From positions 11,532,001-11,596,000 of the forward strand of contig NZ_CP144375.1 of NCBI RefSeq assembly GCF_043575855.1: 64,000 nucleotides of DNA. Direction: 5' to 3'. This stretch comes from Kutzneria buriramensis (lineage in GTDB: Bacteria > Actinomycetota > Actinomycetes > Mycobacteriales > Pseudonocardiaceae). The notes below the pieces were generated by a model, which saw only the letters and a program-made list of their open reading frames with translations, was not told the origin of the DNA and ran no database searches. A program made the position numbers and the translations under genes. Shown one piece after another: positions 53,337 through 63,277 of the stretch. The stretch's first letter is position 1. Each line of letters opens with the position of its first letter.

Positions 53337-53527
53337 TGCTTGTCCCCCGCTCAACTGCGCCAAGTGCTGATGGTGACCGTGCCTTGATAGCACCCTCGGG
53401 CGCGTCGGTGGCCGCGGTTCGTGCCATCCCGGTAGTTGCCACGAACCTTTGCACCGCCCGCCACTTGCGATGTTGCCGCTGCGAGGCGTCTCAGACCGAT
53501 GGCGCCAGGACCGCCGGACTGAAATCC

Positions 53528-53953
53528 CTAAAACAGGGTGTCGCGTACCCGCAGTGGCCGGTACCCGGTCGGGCCGAGTTGCGCCAACTCGCCCTCGATG
53601 TCGACCTCGATCGCGCCGAAGAAGTTGATGTTCTCGCTGTGCGCGGGCGAGATGTGCGCCAGGACCTCGTCGTCGACCTGCCGCCCGGCCGCGCGCATCT
53701 GCTCGACGGCCAGGCCGAAGTACTCGGTGGTCCAGGCGATCACGGCGTTGGTCACCAGCGTCAGGCACCACGCCTGCTCGGTCTGGGCCTCCGGGTGCCG
53801 GGCCCGGATCATGCCTTCGTGGGCGTAGAGCAGGTCGCGGCGCAGTGCGTGTAGCGACTCGCCCTTGTTCAGCTGCCGGGAGATCTTGCGCCGGTAGACC
53901 GGGTCGGCGAGGTAGCTATCAGTTACGTGGAATCTGCCGACGAGGTTGATCAT
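53528..53953 (-). mobile_element. Tn3-family transposase fragment (C-terminal part)
   Basis: The frame reads NLVGRFHVTDSYLADPVYRR, KISRQLNKGESLHALRRDLL, YAHEGMIRARHPEAQTEQAW, NAVIAWTTEYFGLAVEQMRA and AHISPAHSENINFFGAIEVD. This is the C-terminal region of a Tn3 transposase, including the last catalytic block. The N-terminal three quarters are absent; the break lies between 53954 and 53988, where the tyrosine recombinase gene begins. Confidence 0.85.
53707..53752. repeat. 46-base direct repeat, copy 2
   Basis: Copy inside the Tn3 transposase fragment, matching 51646-51691 with one mismatch. The two copies are 2,061 bases apart and bracket the TPR gene. Confidence 0.85.
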
Positions 53954-53988
53954 CTCCTCGTCGGGCGACCACGAACTGAGGAGACCTG

Positions 53989-55062
53989 TTGGGCACCACG
54001 TTGGTCCCGGCCGAGAAGTGGCCGGTGCTCGCCCGGCACGACCAGGCCGCCGAGTGGCTGAAGGTGTGGACCGACCTCGGTCGGGCGCCCCGCACGATCG
54101 ACGCCTACGGGCGCGGCCTGGCCGAGTACTTGCTGCTGTGCGAGGCCACCAGGGTTGACCCGCTGGTGGCCAACCGGGCCCACATCGCGGTCTACGTGCG
54201 CGAACTGACCACGCGTCCCAGCCACCGCGGCGCGAATGTGCTGTCGATCGACTCCGGTTCCGGGCTGGCCAACGCCACCATCCAGCAGCGCCTGGTGCCG
54301 GTCCGGCTGTACTACGACTTCCTCATCGAGGAGGGCGTGCGCGAGTCCAACCCGGTCGGCCGCGGCCGGTACACGCCTGGCCGCCGGCGCGGCGGCCACG
54401 AGCGCGGCCTGGTCCCGAGGCTGACCAAGCTGCCGTGGATCCCGACCGAGCAGGACTGGCTGGCGCTGCTGGCCGTGGCCGCGCTGGAGCCAATCCGCAA
54501 CCGAGTCATGCTCGCGCTGGCCTACGACTGCGCGCTGCGCCGGGAAGAACTCTGCCTGCTGGAGACCGGCGACATCGACCCCGCCCACCGGATGGTGCGC
54601 GTGCGCGCGGAGACGACGAAGAACGGGCTGGAGCGGGTCGTGCCGTACTCGGCGCCGACCGGCGTGCTGCTCTCGCAGTACCTGATCCACCGGGCGTCGA
54701 TCAGCCGGGCGCGCGGCCCGCTGTTCCTGTCGGAGTCCCGCCGCAACTTCGGCCAACCGCTAACCTTGTGGACCTGGTGGAAGGTGATCCGCCGGATCGC
54801 GCTGGCCGCCGGCGTGCCGCGGTTCAGCACGCACACCACCCGGCACCTATGTCTGACCGACCTGGCCCGCATGGGCTGGGACATCCACGAGATCGCCCTG
54901 TTCGCCGGCCACCGCCAGATTCAGTCGACCATGATCTACATCCACCTGTCGGGCCGTGACCTGGGTAAGAAGCTCAACTCCGGCATGGAACAGATCCACA
55001 GCTGGCGGGTTGAGATGCTGACCCGCCTCGGCCTGCAACCGACGGAGGTCGCGTCCCCGTGA
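53989..55062 (+). CDS. Tyrosine recombinase, Tn554 TnpA-like (357 aa)
   Basis: An intact integrase. The N-terminal SAM-like domain (residues 15-130) is followed by a catalytic domain with Arg in YDCALRREELCLLE, HxxR in HTTRHLCLTDLARMG, His in FAGHRQIQSTMIYIHL and the Tyr in MIYIHL. The TTG start has TGAGGAG five bases upstream. Its stop overlaps the second recombinase gene by four bases (GTGA). This pairing is typical of Tn554-like elements and related tandem-recombinase elements. Confidence 0.85.
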   Translation: MGTTLVPAEKWPVLARHDQAAEWLKVWTDLGRAPRTIDAYGRGLAEYLLLCEATRVDPLVANRAHIAVYVRELTTRPSHRGANVLSIDSGSGLANATIQQRLVPVRLYYDFLIEEGVRESNPVGRGRYTPGRRRGGHERGLVPRLTKLPWIPTEQDWLALLAVAALEPIRNRVMLALAYDCALRREELCLLETGDIDPAHRMVRVRAETTKNGLERVVPYSAPTGVLLSQYLIHRASISRARGPLFLSESRRNFGQPLTLWTWWKVIRRIALAAGVPRFSTHTTRHLCLTDLARMGWDIHEIALFAGHRQIQSTMIYIHLSGRDLGKKLNSGMEQIHSWRVEMLTRLGLQPTEVASP

Positions 55063-57486
55063 CCACCTCGACATTCACAGCCGTCAGCAAGGCTGCCGGC
55101 GCCTCGATCTGGGCATGGCCGATCCACTCGACGCGCTACAACCGCAGCCCAGAGCTCACTGGGGTTGAGCTGGAGGCGTTGCGGCGGCTGGGGATGAACA
55201 ATCTCCGTCGGCGGCGCTGCTACGACGGGGATGCGCCGGAATGGGCCTTGGTCCAGCGGCTCCTGCGGCCGCTGGACGATGCGCGTGCGGCATTGTGGTG
55301 TCCGGACACCACGCACCATCGGCGTGCGATTTCCGATGCGATCGGCTTGGTGCTGTTGCGCTGCGCTGCGCTGAGGATGGCACCAGTTTCTGGGCCTGGT
55401 CTGAGGCTGATTGGCTTCGGCTGATCGGCACGAGCGTGGCCGAGTTCGAGCGGCCGTGGCCAGGCTGGATTGACGGCACGGTCCGCCCCTACGTCGCCGC
55501 CTATGCCTACCTCCTGGGAGGATTTGCCGCCTTCGACCAGCTCGGTGGCTTCAACCGGCTGGCCCTGACCTGGCGAGTGTTCGGCAAGGACGCGGTCGAT
55601 GAGGCTCAAGCCCAGGTCGCTGAGGTCCTCACTGGATGGGGCTACCGGCTCGGCCGGCGTTCCGACCACCGGGTGGTCACCGTGGTCTGCCAAGCGCTGC
55701 TGCTCAACCGGAGTCCGCTGTTGGAGGATCTGACTACGGACGTCTTCGACCAGCTCCGTCTTGGCGCGGGCATGCGCCAATGGCATGTCGGAACCCTGTT
55801 CGGCATCCAGCGGGCCGTCGCCGCGCTGGGCTTCTGCGACCAGCCGTCGTTCTCGGTGCACGGCAGCATGCCCGCCATCGAAGGCACCTCCGGGACCTGG
55901 GCCGAATGGGTCGAGCGCTGGTACGCCACCTCGACCCTGACCCCGAAGGTCCGCAGCATTTTCCGGGGCACGATGGCCAAGGCCGGCCGTTGGCTGGCCG
56001 ACCAGCATCCGGAGATCACCGAGCCCGGCCAGTGGACCCGGCAGACCTGCGCGGCCTGGGTCGCCGCGGTCGACCGCATGAACGTCGGCGACTACATCCA
56101 GCGCACGTTCGGGCTGTCCAAACGCGCCGGTCAGCCCATCACCCCGCGCACCAAGGCTGGCATCCTCACCGCCACCAGGGTCTTCTTCCGGGACTGCCAG
56201 GAGTGGGAGTGGATCCCACGCCGGTTCGACCCCGCCCGCGCGCTGGCCACCCACGCAGCGTTCAGGCGCTCGTCGGACCCAACCCGAGGGTCATCGCCGA
56301 CGATATCTGGGCCAAACTGCTGTGGGCCGGCCTGAACATCGAGGCCAACGACCTTCCCGCCAACGCCAGCGGCCCGTGCTACCCGATGGAACTCATCCGC
56401 GCAGTCACACTGACCTGGCTGTTCGCCGGGCAGCGCAGCGACTAGATTTCCCGACTTCGTGTCGGCTGCATCCGCTGGCAGCACGACGGCGCCCCGATCC
56501 CCGGCGACTCCTCCGACGTGCTCGTCCAAGACGCGATCTGCCTGCTGGACATCCCCGCACACAAGACCGGCACAGCGTTCACCAAACCCGTCGATCCCTT
56601 GCTAGGCAAGGCAATCGAGGCGTGGGAAGCCGTGCGACCGGACCAACCGACGATGCTGGACTCCAAAACCGGTGAGCACGTCGACCTGCTCTTCACCTTC
56701 CGGGCGAGGCGGGTGGCCAAGGACTACATCAACAAGACGATCATCCCGGCACTCTGCGGCAAGGCCGGCGTCCCCACCGCCGACGTCCGCGGCAACATCA
56801 CCAGCCACCGGGCCCGCTCCACGATCGCCACCCAGCTCTACAACGCCAAGGAACCGATGACCCTGTTCGAGCTGCAAGCCTGGCTCGGACACCGATCCCC
56901 GCAAGCGACCCAGCACTACGCCAAGATCACCCCGAACACACTGTCCAAGGCGTACAACGACGCCGGCTACTTCGCGCGCAACGTTCGCACGATCGAGGTC
57001 CTGGTCGACCGGGACGCCGTCACCTCCGGCCAGGCCGCCGCCGGCGAGCCCTGGCAGTACTACGACCTCGGGCATGGCTTCTGCACCTACACGTTCTTCG
57101 AGCAGTGCCCCCATCGGATGGCCTGCGCCCGTTGCGACTTCTACGCCCCGAAGGCGTCAACGAAGGGGCAGCTGCTGGAGGCGAAGGAGAACCTTCAGCG
57201 GATGCTGGCGAGCATCCCGCTCACCGAGGACGAGCAGGCGGCCGTCGACGACGGCCAGGTAGCCCTCGACCGGCTTCTGGAGCGCCTGGTGGACGTTCCC
57301 ACGCCGGCTGGGGCGACGCCGCGGCAACTCGGCGTTCCGGCAACCGCGACGCTGCTGCCGATCGTCGCCGTGAGCCACGGCAAGGAGGGGACGACTGGAG
57401 TGTCCGGCGCTCAGTCCGATTCGAGCGGGGCACCCGGTTGCCGCAGTAGCTCGCGAGCCGAGTGGAGCGATATCCCACACGCATGA
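55059..57486 (+). pseudogene. Second tyrosine recombinase, TnpB-like, broken at three places
   Basis: The original was about 800 residues. Frame one runs to an expanded GCGCT triplet at 55358-55372; removing one unit restores LLRCAEDGTSFW. Frame two (RLALTWRVFGKDAVDEAQAQ, then WYATSTLTPKVRSIFRGTMA) runs to about 56260, where another shift leads to ALVGPNPRVIADDIWAKLLW. A TAG at 56443-56445 then interrupts GQRSD/ISRLRVGCIRW. The catalytic end is present: HRARSTIATQLYNAKE and AWLGHRSPQATQHYAK with Arg, His and Tyr, then a Cys cluster (CTYTFFEQCPHRMACARCDF). It is not expressed as one protein. Confidence 0.82.
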
Positions 57487-58046
57487 TGGCGACGATCCAG
57501 GTGGTCGCGCCCCACGTTCCCCTACTGATCATGGAGTTGGGTGTGGACATCTGGACGTCACTGATCGCGGTGGGCGGCACGCTGGCCGGTGTAGCCCTCA
57601 CTGGATACATAACCCACCGGTCGGCCCGTCGGCAGGCTGATGTGGCCCGGCGCGAACGTTCCAGCACCGAACTACTCGATGCCTGCGCGGCCATGCTGCT
57701 GGCGCTGGACCTACGCAACGACGCCATAACCGAGTACTGGCAGGGGTTCCGGGAGAACATGGCGCGCAGCGTGTCCACGGACGCTCCTGTCGAGGAAAGC
57801 GGCTCAGCCACCGACTTGACAGAGCCGTATCACCTCGCTAACCGGAAGGTGAGTCACGCCGTGGCGCGAATTCAGCTGCTGACCGGCCGGAACTCGGCGA
57901 TCAGCGCAGCCGCTCTCCGCGCGGCGACCGCCTCAGAGGAGGTGACCGGAGCATCTGATTTCCTCGCCATGTTGAAGATCGAGGACGCAGCGTGGGACGC
58001 CGCCGGGGATTTCCTCGATCTGGCTTACGGCCTGCTCGCCAACTGA
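57483..58046 (+). CDS. Membrane-anchored hypothetical protein (187 aa)
   Basis: ATG 57483 overlaps the recombinase end (ATGA). Residues about 23-48 (IWTSLIAVGGTLAGVALTGYIT) form one membrane helix, followed by a basic stretch (HRSARRQADVARRERSS) and a long helical cytoplasmic part. This layout, one N-terminal helix plus a helical tail, is common in small actinomycete proteins. It is longer than Tn554 TnpC (about 125 residues) and does not resemble it. It may be cargo of the element. Confidence 0.6.
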   Translation: MMATIQVVAPHVPLLIMELGVDIWTSLIAVGGTLAGVALTGYITHRSARRQADVARRERSSTELLDACAAMLLALDLRNDAITEYWQGFRENMARSVSTDAPVEESGSATDLTEPYHLANRKVSHAVARIQLLTGRNSAISAAALRAATASEEVTGASDFLAMLKIEDAAWDAAGDFLDLAYGLLAN

Positions 58047-58235
58047 TCTGACCCCAGCTGCCGACGAGATCGCGTCGCCGCACTTGTTTGCGCCGGTCAG
58101 CGACACCCACTCGATTTCAGCGGGTCGAGGCTCCGCGTGCGACGCCGGCCTGCTGGGCCTACCAGTCGTTACGCCGGGTGTAGCCCGACGCTCCTCGACT
58201 CGCGTTCGTGAGCTTGACAAATCTGATTCCACATA

Positions 58236-58631
58236 ATGCTGCGATACCTGTCCGAGCCGGCGCTGCGGGAGCAGATCACCGCGATCACCAACCGCACCGA
58301 GGCGTTCCACGGCTTCGCCGACTGGCTGATGTTCGGCGGCAAGCTGATCGGCCACAACGACCCCGAGCACCAGGAGAAGGTGATCAAGTTCAACGAGCTG
58401 ATCGCCAACTGCGTCATCTACTCCACCGCGCTGGACATCACCGACGCCGCCAACGAGATCGCCGGCGAAGGCGAGCCGGTCGACCCCGACGACCTCGCCA
58501 CGATTGCCCCGTACATCACCCACACCGTGCGCCGGTTTGGCAACTGGGTGATCAACCTGGCCCCGCCTGACCAGCCAGTTACTCGGCTCGATCTGGAACC
58601 TCGGGTACTGTTCCGGGCAGGTCCAATCTGA
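58236..58631 (+). mobile_element. Tn3-family transposase fragment (C-terminal end), plus strand
   Basis: The frame reads LRYLSEPALREQITAITNRT, EAFHGFADWLMFGGKLIGHN, DPEHQEKVIKFNELIANCVI, YSTALDITDAANEIAGEG and APYITHTVRRFGNWVINLAPP. This is the terminal domain of a Tn3 transposase, on the opposite strand to the fragment at 53528. After about 58575 the sequence continues into the 3' end of the NB-ARC gene. The two fragments flank the tandem recombinases. Confidence 0.85.
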
Positions 58632-61255
58632 TCGATTCTTCGACGATCGCGTTCGATGGGGTCGTCTCCGCTCTCTCGGTAACTCGCGCGCGCCAATAAA
58701 CGATGTTGTTGTAGGTAGCGATGGCATCCGGATGCGCGGGGCTCAGCACTCGAATCATGTCGCCGAGTAATTCAGTAAGAGCGTCAACAGCGCCTTGCGG
58801 ATCCTCTAATTCTCCCTGCCATCGCGCGGCTTCACTACGAACGGCTAGAATTGCAGGGTGATCCGGCTCGAGTACCCTCCTCATGTCCTCAAGAAGGACG
58901 GACAGGGTCATGACCGCTGCCTTCGGATCACCTGCCCTGCCTTGCCATTCCGCAAGATTGTGTCGTGTGCTCAGAGTATCCAGGTGGTGAGGGCCCAAAA
59001 CGCGGATTCTATCGTCAACCAGATCGGCCAGCGCCTTGGCCGCCCCGCCCGGATCCCCGCTTTCTCCCTGCCATTGCGCGAGGTTGCCGCGAGTAGTGAG
59101 AGTGTCGGGGTCGTCAGGACCAAAGGCGGCCGCCGCCTCCTTCAGCAGTGCAGTGAATGCTGCGACCGCTTCGGCTAGCTCGCCGCTCTTGCCGCGCCAG
59201 AAGGCGACGTTTGAGCGCGCATAAAAAGCGTGCCGCCCCCTCTGAAAGCTAATGCGTGCGCTGTGTTATTAAGGTTGGCATGTAGCGTGGCAGCCGCTTC
59301 GTGTGAATTTCCCCTTCTACCTTGCCATTCGCCCAGGCTATTGCGGGTGAGAACAGATAAGGGGTCATCGGTGCCCAGTACCCGAGTCATGTCGTCGAGC
59401 AGTTCAGCCAGCGCCGTCGCTGCTCCTGCCGGATCTCCTGCCTCTCCCTGCCAACGGGCGAGGTACTGCCGGGCAGCGAGTGTGTGACGATGCTCAGGTC
59501 CCAGTCGGTCGCGAGCTGTGGCGGCGAGCCGGGTCAAGTAGGCCACGGCCGCGGTCTCCATCCCGGCTCGGCCGAGGCTGTTGGCATAACGGAACAACAC
59601 GCCGATCGCGCCTGAGCCCCACAATGCCACGTCAGCCACTGCGACCAGTTGCTCGGTGTTCGAACGCAACGCCGCGGCCAGTGCTGTGTCGCGCTCGACG
59701 TCCGGCCACACTTCCAGCAGCGCGTCCGAGGCGGCGTGCGCCGTCGTGAGCCACGCGTGTTCGGTGCGGAGGGCCGCGTCGCGGGTGGCTCGCTGGACTA
59801 ACCCGTGCACGGAAATCACTGGTGTCGTGCCCTCCGCAGGATTGTCGGTAAGCAGGTTGAACCGATGCAGCATCCGCACAGCCGACATCACCTCCCCGTC
59901 CTCAGGTGCCCGCCTGAGGACGGACCGCACCCAGGAACCGACGGCATCGGAGGCAAAGACGGAACGCGGAATGCCGTCAGGGTCCAGGACAGACGCCAGC
60001 AACATCACCATCGGCACCACGCCCCCAGGCATCAACTCAGCCGCCTTGTGAATTGAGACCGTCCACGTGGCTGCCACAGTGTCCTGGTAGCGATCCGGGA
60101 ACTGGTCTGGGGGGACGAACAGCTTCTCCAGTCGAGTCCGGTAGTCGGCAAACTTCATCCGGTACGCCGTGACCGAGACCTGTCCCTCTCGTAGATATGC
60201 ACTGGCGTGGGATAACGCCAACGGCAGATAACCCAGATCGTGGGCCAGCGCGGCCAACAGGTCGTCGGGCGAAGTGCGCTGGCGCGGATCAGCGAGCAAG
60301 TGTGGTTGGTGATCCAGCCGGCGGTGCAGGTATTCCAGGGCTTGCTCGAAGGTATAGAGGCCGACCTCGATGACCTGGCGATCGACACGGATCAGAGAAT
60401 CACCACGATAGCGGGTGGTGACGATGACCTGGCCCGTCTTCGTCGGGTCCGGCCACCACTGCTCGATCTCGGCAGGGACCTGAACGTCGTCCAGCACGAT
60501 CAACCACGGCCGGGTCGTGGTCGACAACCACGCCATCAACTGGGCAGCGGCCTGCTCAGGCCGGGCAGGATCTGCCCCCAGTAGCAGAACCGCAGCATCC
60601 GCATATCGCTCCATGATCGCCGCCGAATCGCGGGCCGTGATCCAGACGCCCAGATCCAGGCTGGGATCGTCCCACTGTTGACGGGCGTACTGAGCGGCTA
60701 GTTGTGACTTGCCTACGCCCCCAGTCCAGACAGCACTCGCTCTTGAGTCTGAGGCGCTCGGATCTCGCCGTTTTCCGGGCCGGCCTGGGTGAGCACGGCG
60801 GACTGGCCGGCGACGACGGCTGCCGCTATCAGCCCTAGGTCGGGGCGCTGTACGAAGGCGTCGGCGAGACGCGGGGGACGGCCTACCCGCACCATCCCTG
60901 CGGTTGTGCTGCCTGCGCGTCCCAGCGCGTCGTTGAAGCGGGCTCTCCAGTACGAGGCGGAGCCGATCTCACTAGCAAGTTGCGGATTGTCCTGTTGACG
61001 CAGGAGACAGGCTGCGATGAACAGTTCGACCGACTGTGTCCGGGCCTCGTTGCTTCCGGAGAGCAGGTTGCGCACCGTCTGGCCGGTGATCCCGCCGTCC
61101 GGGCTCGGCGACGCCTCGACGCTGCGGCGGGAGATCTCTGCCAACCCTGTCCGGCCTTCCTGGTCAGTCAGACCTGCGCGGACCGCCAGGTCCAGCAGTA
61201 CCTGCGCGCCGCGCCTGCGTGCCGCCTCGCGCTGTGCATCCTCCTGTGCTGGCAT
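58579..61255 (-). pseudogene. NB-ARC/TPR protein (STAND NTPase), two frameshifts at C5 runs
   Basis: Segments read as one gene of about 890 codons. The N-terminus (60713-61255) is helix-turn-helix-like (ISRRSVEAS, then GITGQTVRNLLSGSNEARTQ). At C5 60718-60722 the frame breaks inside the Walker A; one extra base restores VLSGLGGVGKSQLAAQYAR. The NTPase continues with PWLIVLDDVQVP, IVTTRYRGDS and GYLPLALSHASAYL. TPR units (ALLDDMTRVLGTDDPLSVLT) follow. Near C5 59236-59240 a second break moves to the frame with FYARSNVAFWRGKSG and further TPRs, ending at 58579. Intact homologues act as immune sensors. Sequencing error at the runs is possible. Confidence 0.78.
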
Positions 61256-61359
61256 CGCCCGTCCTCACCAAATTTCGCCAAATTCCCGCAGTTCTCGGCG
61301 TTGGACTGCCGGGGCGGTGTGCTCGTGACCATCAGTCACCGCAAATTGAGGAGGCCAGC

Positions 61360-61545
61360 ATGGTCACCACCCTCGCATCTATCGCCCTTGACCCCGCAGC
61401 CGTCACCTTCGCCACGCATCTCCTGCACACGGTGTGGATGAATCTGCCTGCGATCACCGCGAGCTTGCGCGCCGTGGGCGCGGCGCTGAGCGTGGCCACT
61501 GGCGTCCGTGCCCTTGTTCGTGACCAACACCATGACCGGGGTTGA
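61360..61545 (+). CDS. Small hydrophobic hypothetical protein (61 aa)
   Basis: ATG 61360 is preceded by TTGAGGAGGCC, a good ribosome-binding site. The product (MVTTLASIALDPAAVTFATH, then SLRAVGAALSVATGVRALV) has one moderately hydrophobic helix and a His/Arg-rich end. It diverges from the NB-ARC gene and lies just before the resolvase res site. No family recognised; could be a small toxin or phage-type protein, but that is a guess. Confidence 0.5.
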   Translation: MVTTLASIALDPAAVTFATHLLHTVWMNLPAITASLRAVGAALSVATGVRALVRDQHHDRG

Positions 61546-61594
61546 GCGAGGGGCATGCGGAGGGCGTTGGTCAACTTCGGCGGCCCGGGTCTGT

Positions 61595-61723
61595 ATGGGT
61601 CTCTAAAACGATCGTATTAGAGACCCATGCACATCGAGATCTCGTCCGACGTAACATGGGTCTCGAAAGGCTGTCTCGGAAACAACGTCTCACAAACGGT
61701 GCTGAGCAGGTTAGGAGACCCAT
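61595..61723. promoter_or_regulatory. Probable res site of the serine resolvase
   Basis: ATGGGTCTCTAA at 61595-61606 and its exact complement at 61617-61628 form one 34-base subsite with a 10-base centre (CGATCG inside). ATGGGTCTC recurs at 61656-61664, and GAGACCCAT at 61715-61723, ending at the resolvase ATG. The spacing fits a multi-subsite resolution site of Tn3-type elements. Confidence 0.75.
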
Positions 61724-62668
61724 ATGGTTCGGTACGGGTACGCGCGGGTGTCCACCCGCGAGCAGAACCCGGACCACCAGATCGACAAGCTGCTCGCAGC
61801 CGGCGTGCCGGAGGACAACCTGTTCATCGAGAAGATCTCCGGGAAGCTGTCCTCCCGCACGAAGCTCGACGCCATGCTGGCCAAGCTCGCCGAGGGCGAC
61901 CAGGTCGTGGTGACCCGGCTGCGCCGGATCGGCCGCTCGCACCAGCACCTGCTCGATCTCGTCCGCGGCTTCGGCGACAGCAAGGTCGACTTCATCGTGC
62001 TGGAGCAGGGCATCGACACCACCACACCCGGCGGCAGGCTGGTGTTCCACTTCCTCGCCGCGATGGCCGAGTACGACCGGGAACTCATCGTCGAAGGCAC
62101 CCTCGACGGACTCGAGTCCGCACGGGCCCGCGGCCGCGTCGGCGGCCGCCCCGAGGCGCTGTCCCAGCGGCAGCTCGACCAGGCCCAGATGATGGTCGAC
62201 TCACGCGAGCACACCATGGCCGAGATCGCCGAGACCTTCCACGTCGGCCGCGCCACCCTCTACCGGCAGCTCAACGCCTACAACGACGGCGGCGACTGCG
62301 TGCTGGTCGTCTACCGCAACACCCGCACCCGCAAGGTCGACGCCGACACCAACCGCCGCTACGGCGAGACCGGCGCCGGCGAGAAGTTCCAGCTCGACGC
62401 CGACCGCAAGTGGTTCCCGATCGCGCCGTCCCGCTGGTCCCGACTCAAGGCGATCGTCTACGTCGTCGACGGCACCGTTGCCCGGGTCCGGGCCGTCGAC
62501 CCCGACCCGTCGAAGTGGGACACCGACGACCGCGGCTACGCCGACGTCCCCGTGTCGAAGCCGCTCACCGAGCTGCAAATCGCCAAGCTTCTACCCACGC
62601 TCGGGCTATCGCTCGGCGACGAGCGCCCGCACGTGAAGGGCAAGATCCGCGAGTACGTCAACCTCTAA
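61724..62668 (+). CDS. Serine recombinase (resolvase) with C-terminal extension
   Basis: A 314-residue protein. The catalytic domain shows YARVSTREQNPDHQID (Ser in RVST), VVVTRLRRIGRSHQHLLDLV and FHFLAAMAEYDRELIVEGTLDGLESARARG. A helix-turn-helix follows (HTMAEIAETFHVGRATLYRQL). The last 110 residues (CVLVVYRNTRTRKVDADTNR, then SRLKAIVYVVDGTVARVRAV) are an extra beta-rich domain not found in Tn3 resolvase. The ATG touches the res site. It should resolve cointegrates of the Tn3 element whose transposase is now in pieces. Confidence 0.92.
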   Translation: MVRYGYARVSTREQNPDHQIDKLLAAGVPEDNLFIEKISGKLSSRTKLDAMLAKLAEGDQVVVTRLRRIGRSHQHLLDLVRGFGDSKVDFIVLEQGIDTTTPGGRLVFHFLAAMAEYDRELIVEGTLDGLESARARGRVGGRPEALSQRQLDQAQMMVDSREHTMAEIAETFHVGRATLYRQLNAYNDGGDCVLVVYRNTRTRKVDADTNRRYGETGAGEKFQLDADRKWFPIAPSRWSRLKAIVYVVDGTVARVRAVDPDPSKWDTDDRGYADVPVSKPLTELQIAKLLPTLGLSLGDERPHVKGKIREYVNL

Positions 62669-62691
62669 CTGTTGCGAGGAAAGGGAAACCG

Positions 62692-63057
62692 GTGACCGCC
62701 GTCCGCGAGCTGCTGACCCGCCGAGGCGACATCGAGCTGAAGTTCATCCGCCATCGCGTGAGCGGCACTGTGCACGTGGTGGTGCCGGACGATCCCGACA
62801 AGCAAGGCGAGGTGTTCCGCATCGGCGAGGTCCCCGCCGATGCGCAGCTGGCGATGGCCAGCGGCCAGACACCGACGCTGTGCGGTTACCTCGCCTACAA
62901 GTCTATGGACGGCACGCGCCGCAGCAGCGACGAAATGGTCAGCGAGTTCGACGACGCCCACCTCTGCGCGCGGTGCTGGCGAGCGCTGGGGCCTGAGCAC
63001 CAGGCACGTGCGTTCGAGTATCACCAGCCAAGCACGATGCTCCGATCAGGAACGTGA
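62692..63057 (+). CDS. Hypothetical protein downstream of the resolvase (121 aa)
   Basis: GTG 62692 follows GAGGAAAGGGAAACC. The product has beta strands (IELKFIRHRVSGTVHVVVPD) and a CxxCW motif in HLCARCWRALGPEHQARAFEY, perhaps half of a zinc site. The 23-base gap to the resolvase stop suggests co-transcription. The composition and the end (PSTMLRSGT) seem natural. No family recognised. Confidence 0.6.
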   Translation: MTAVRELLTRRGDIELKFIRHRVSGTVHVVVPDDPDKQGEVFRIGEVPADAQLAMASGQTPTLCGYLAYKSMDGTRRSSDEMVSEFDDAHLCARCWRALGPEHQARAFEYHQPSTMLRSGT

Positions 63058-63277
63058 TCGGCGGCTACCGGTGGTCATTGTCCGTGTCCGAGGTGCTCCG
63101 GCCGCACCCAAATTCGGGAGGACGGCCTCGGTACCGCCAGCTTCGGATATAGCGGCGCCGGAAGTAGCCAGCCTCGGCTAGGGGGCTCGCGATGAACCGG
63201 ACAAACCATATGGCTGATATGAGCGACAAGCCCTGACTGGCTACCGTGAACCCTCCGTGCTCAGTTAGGTGGCGGCG

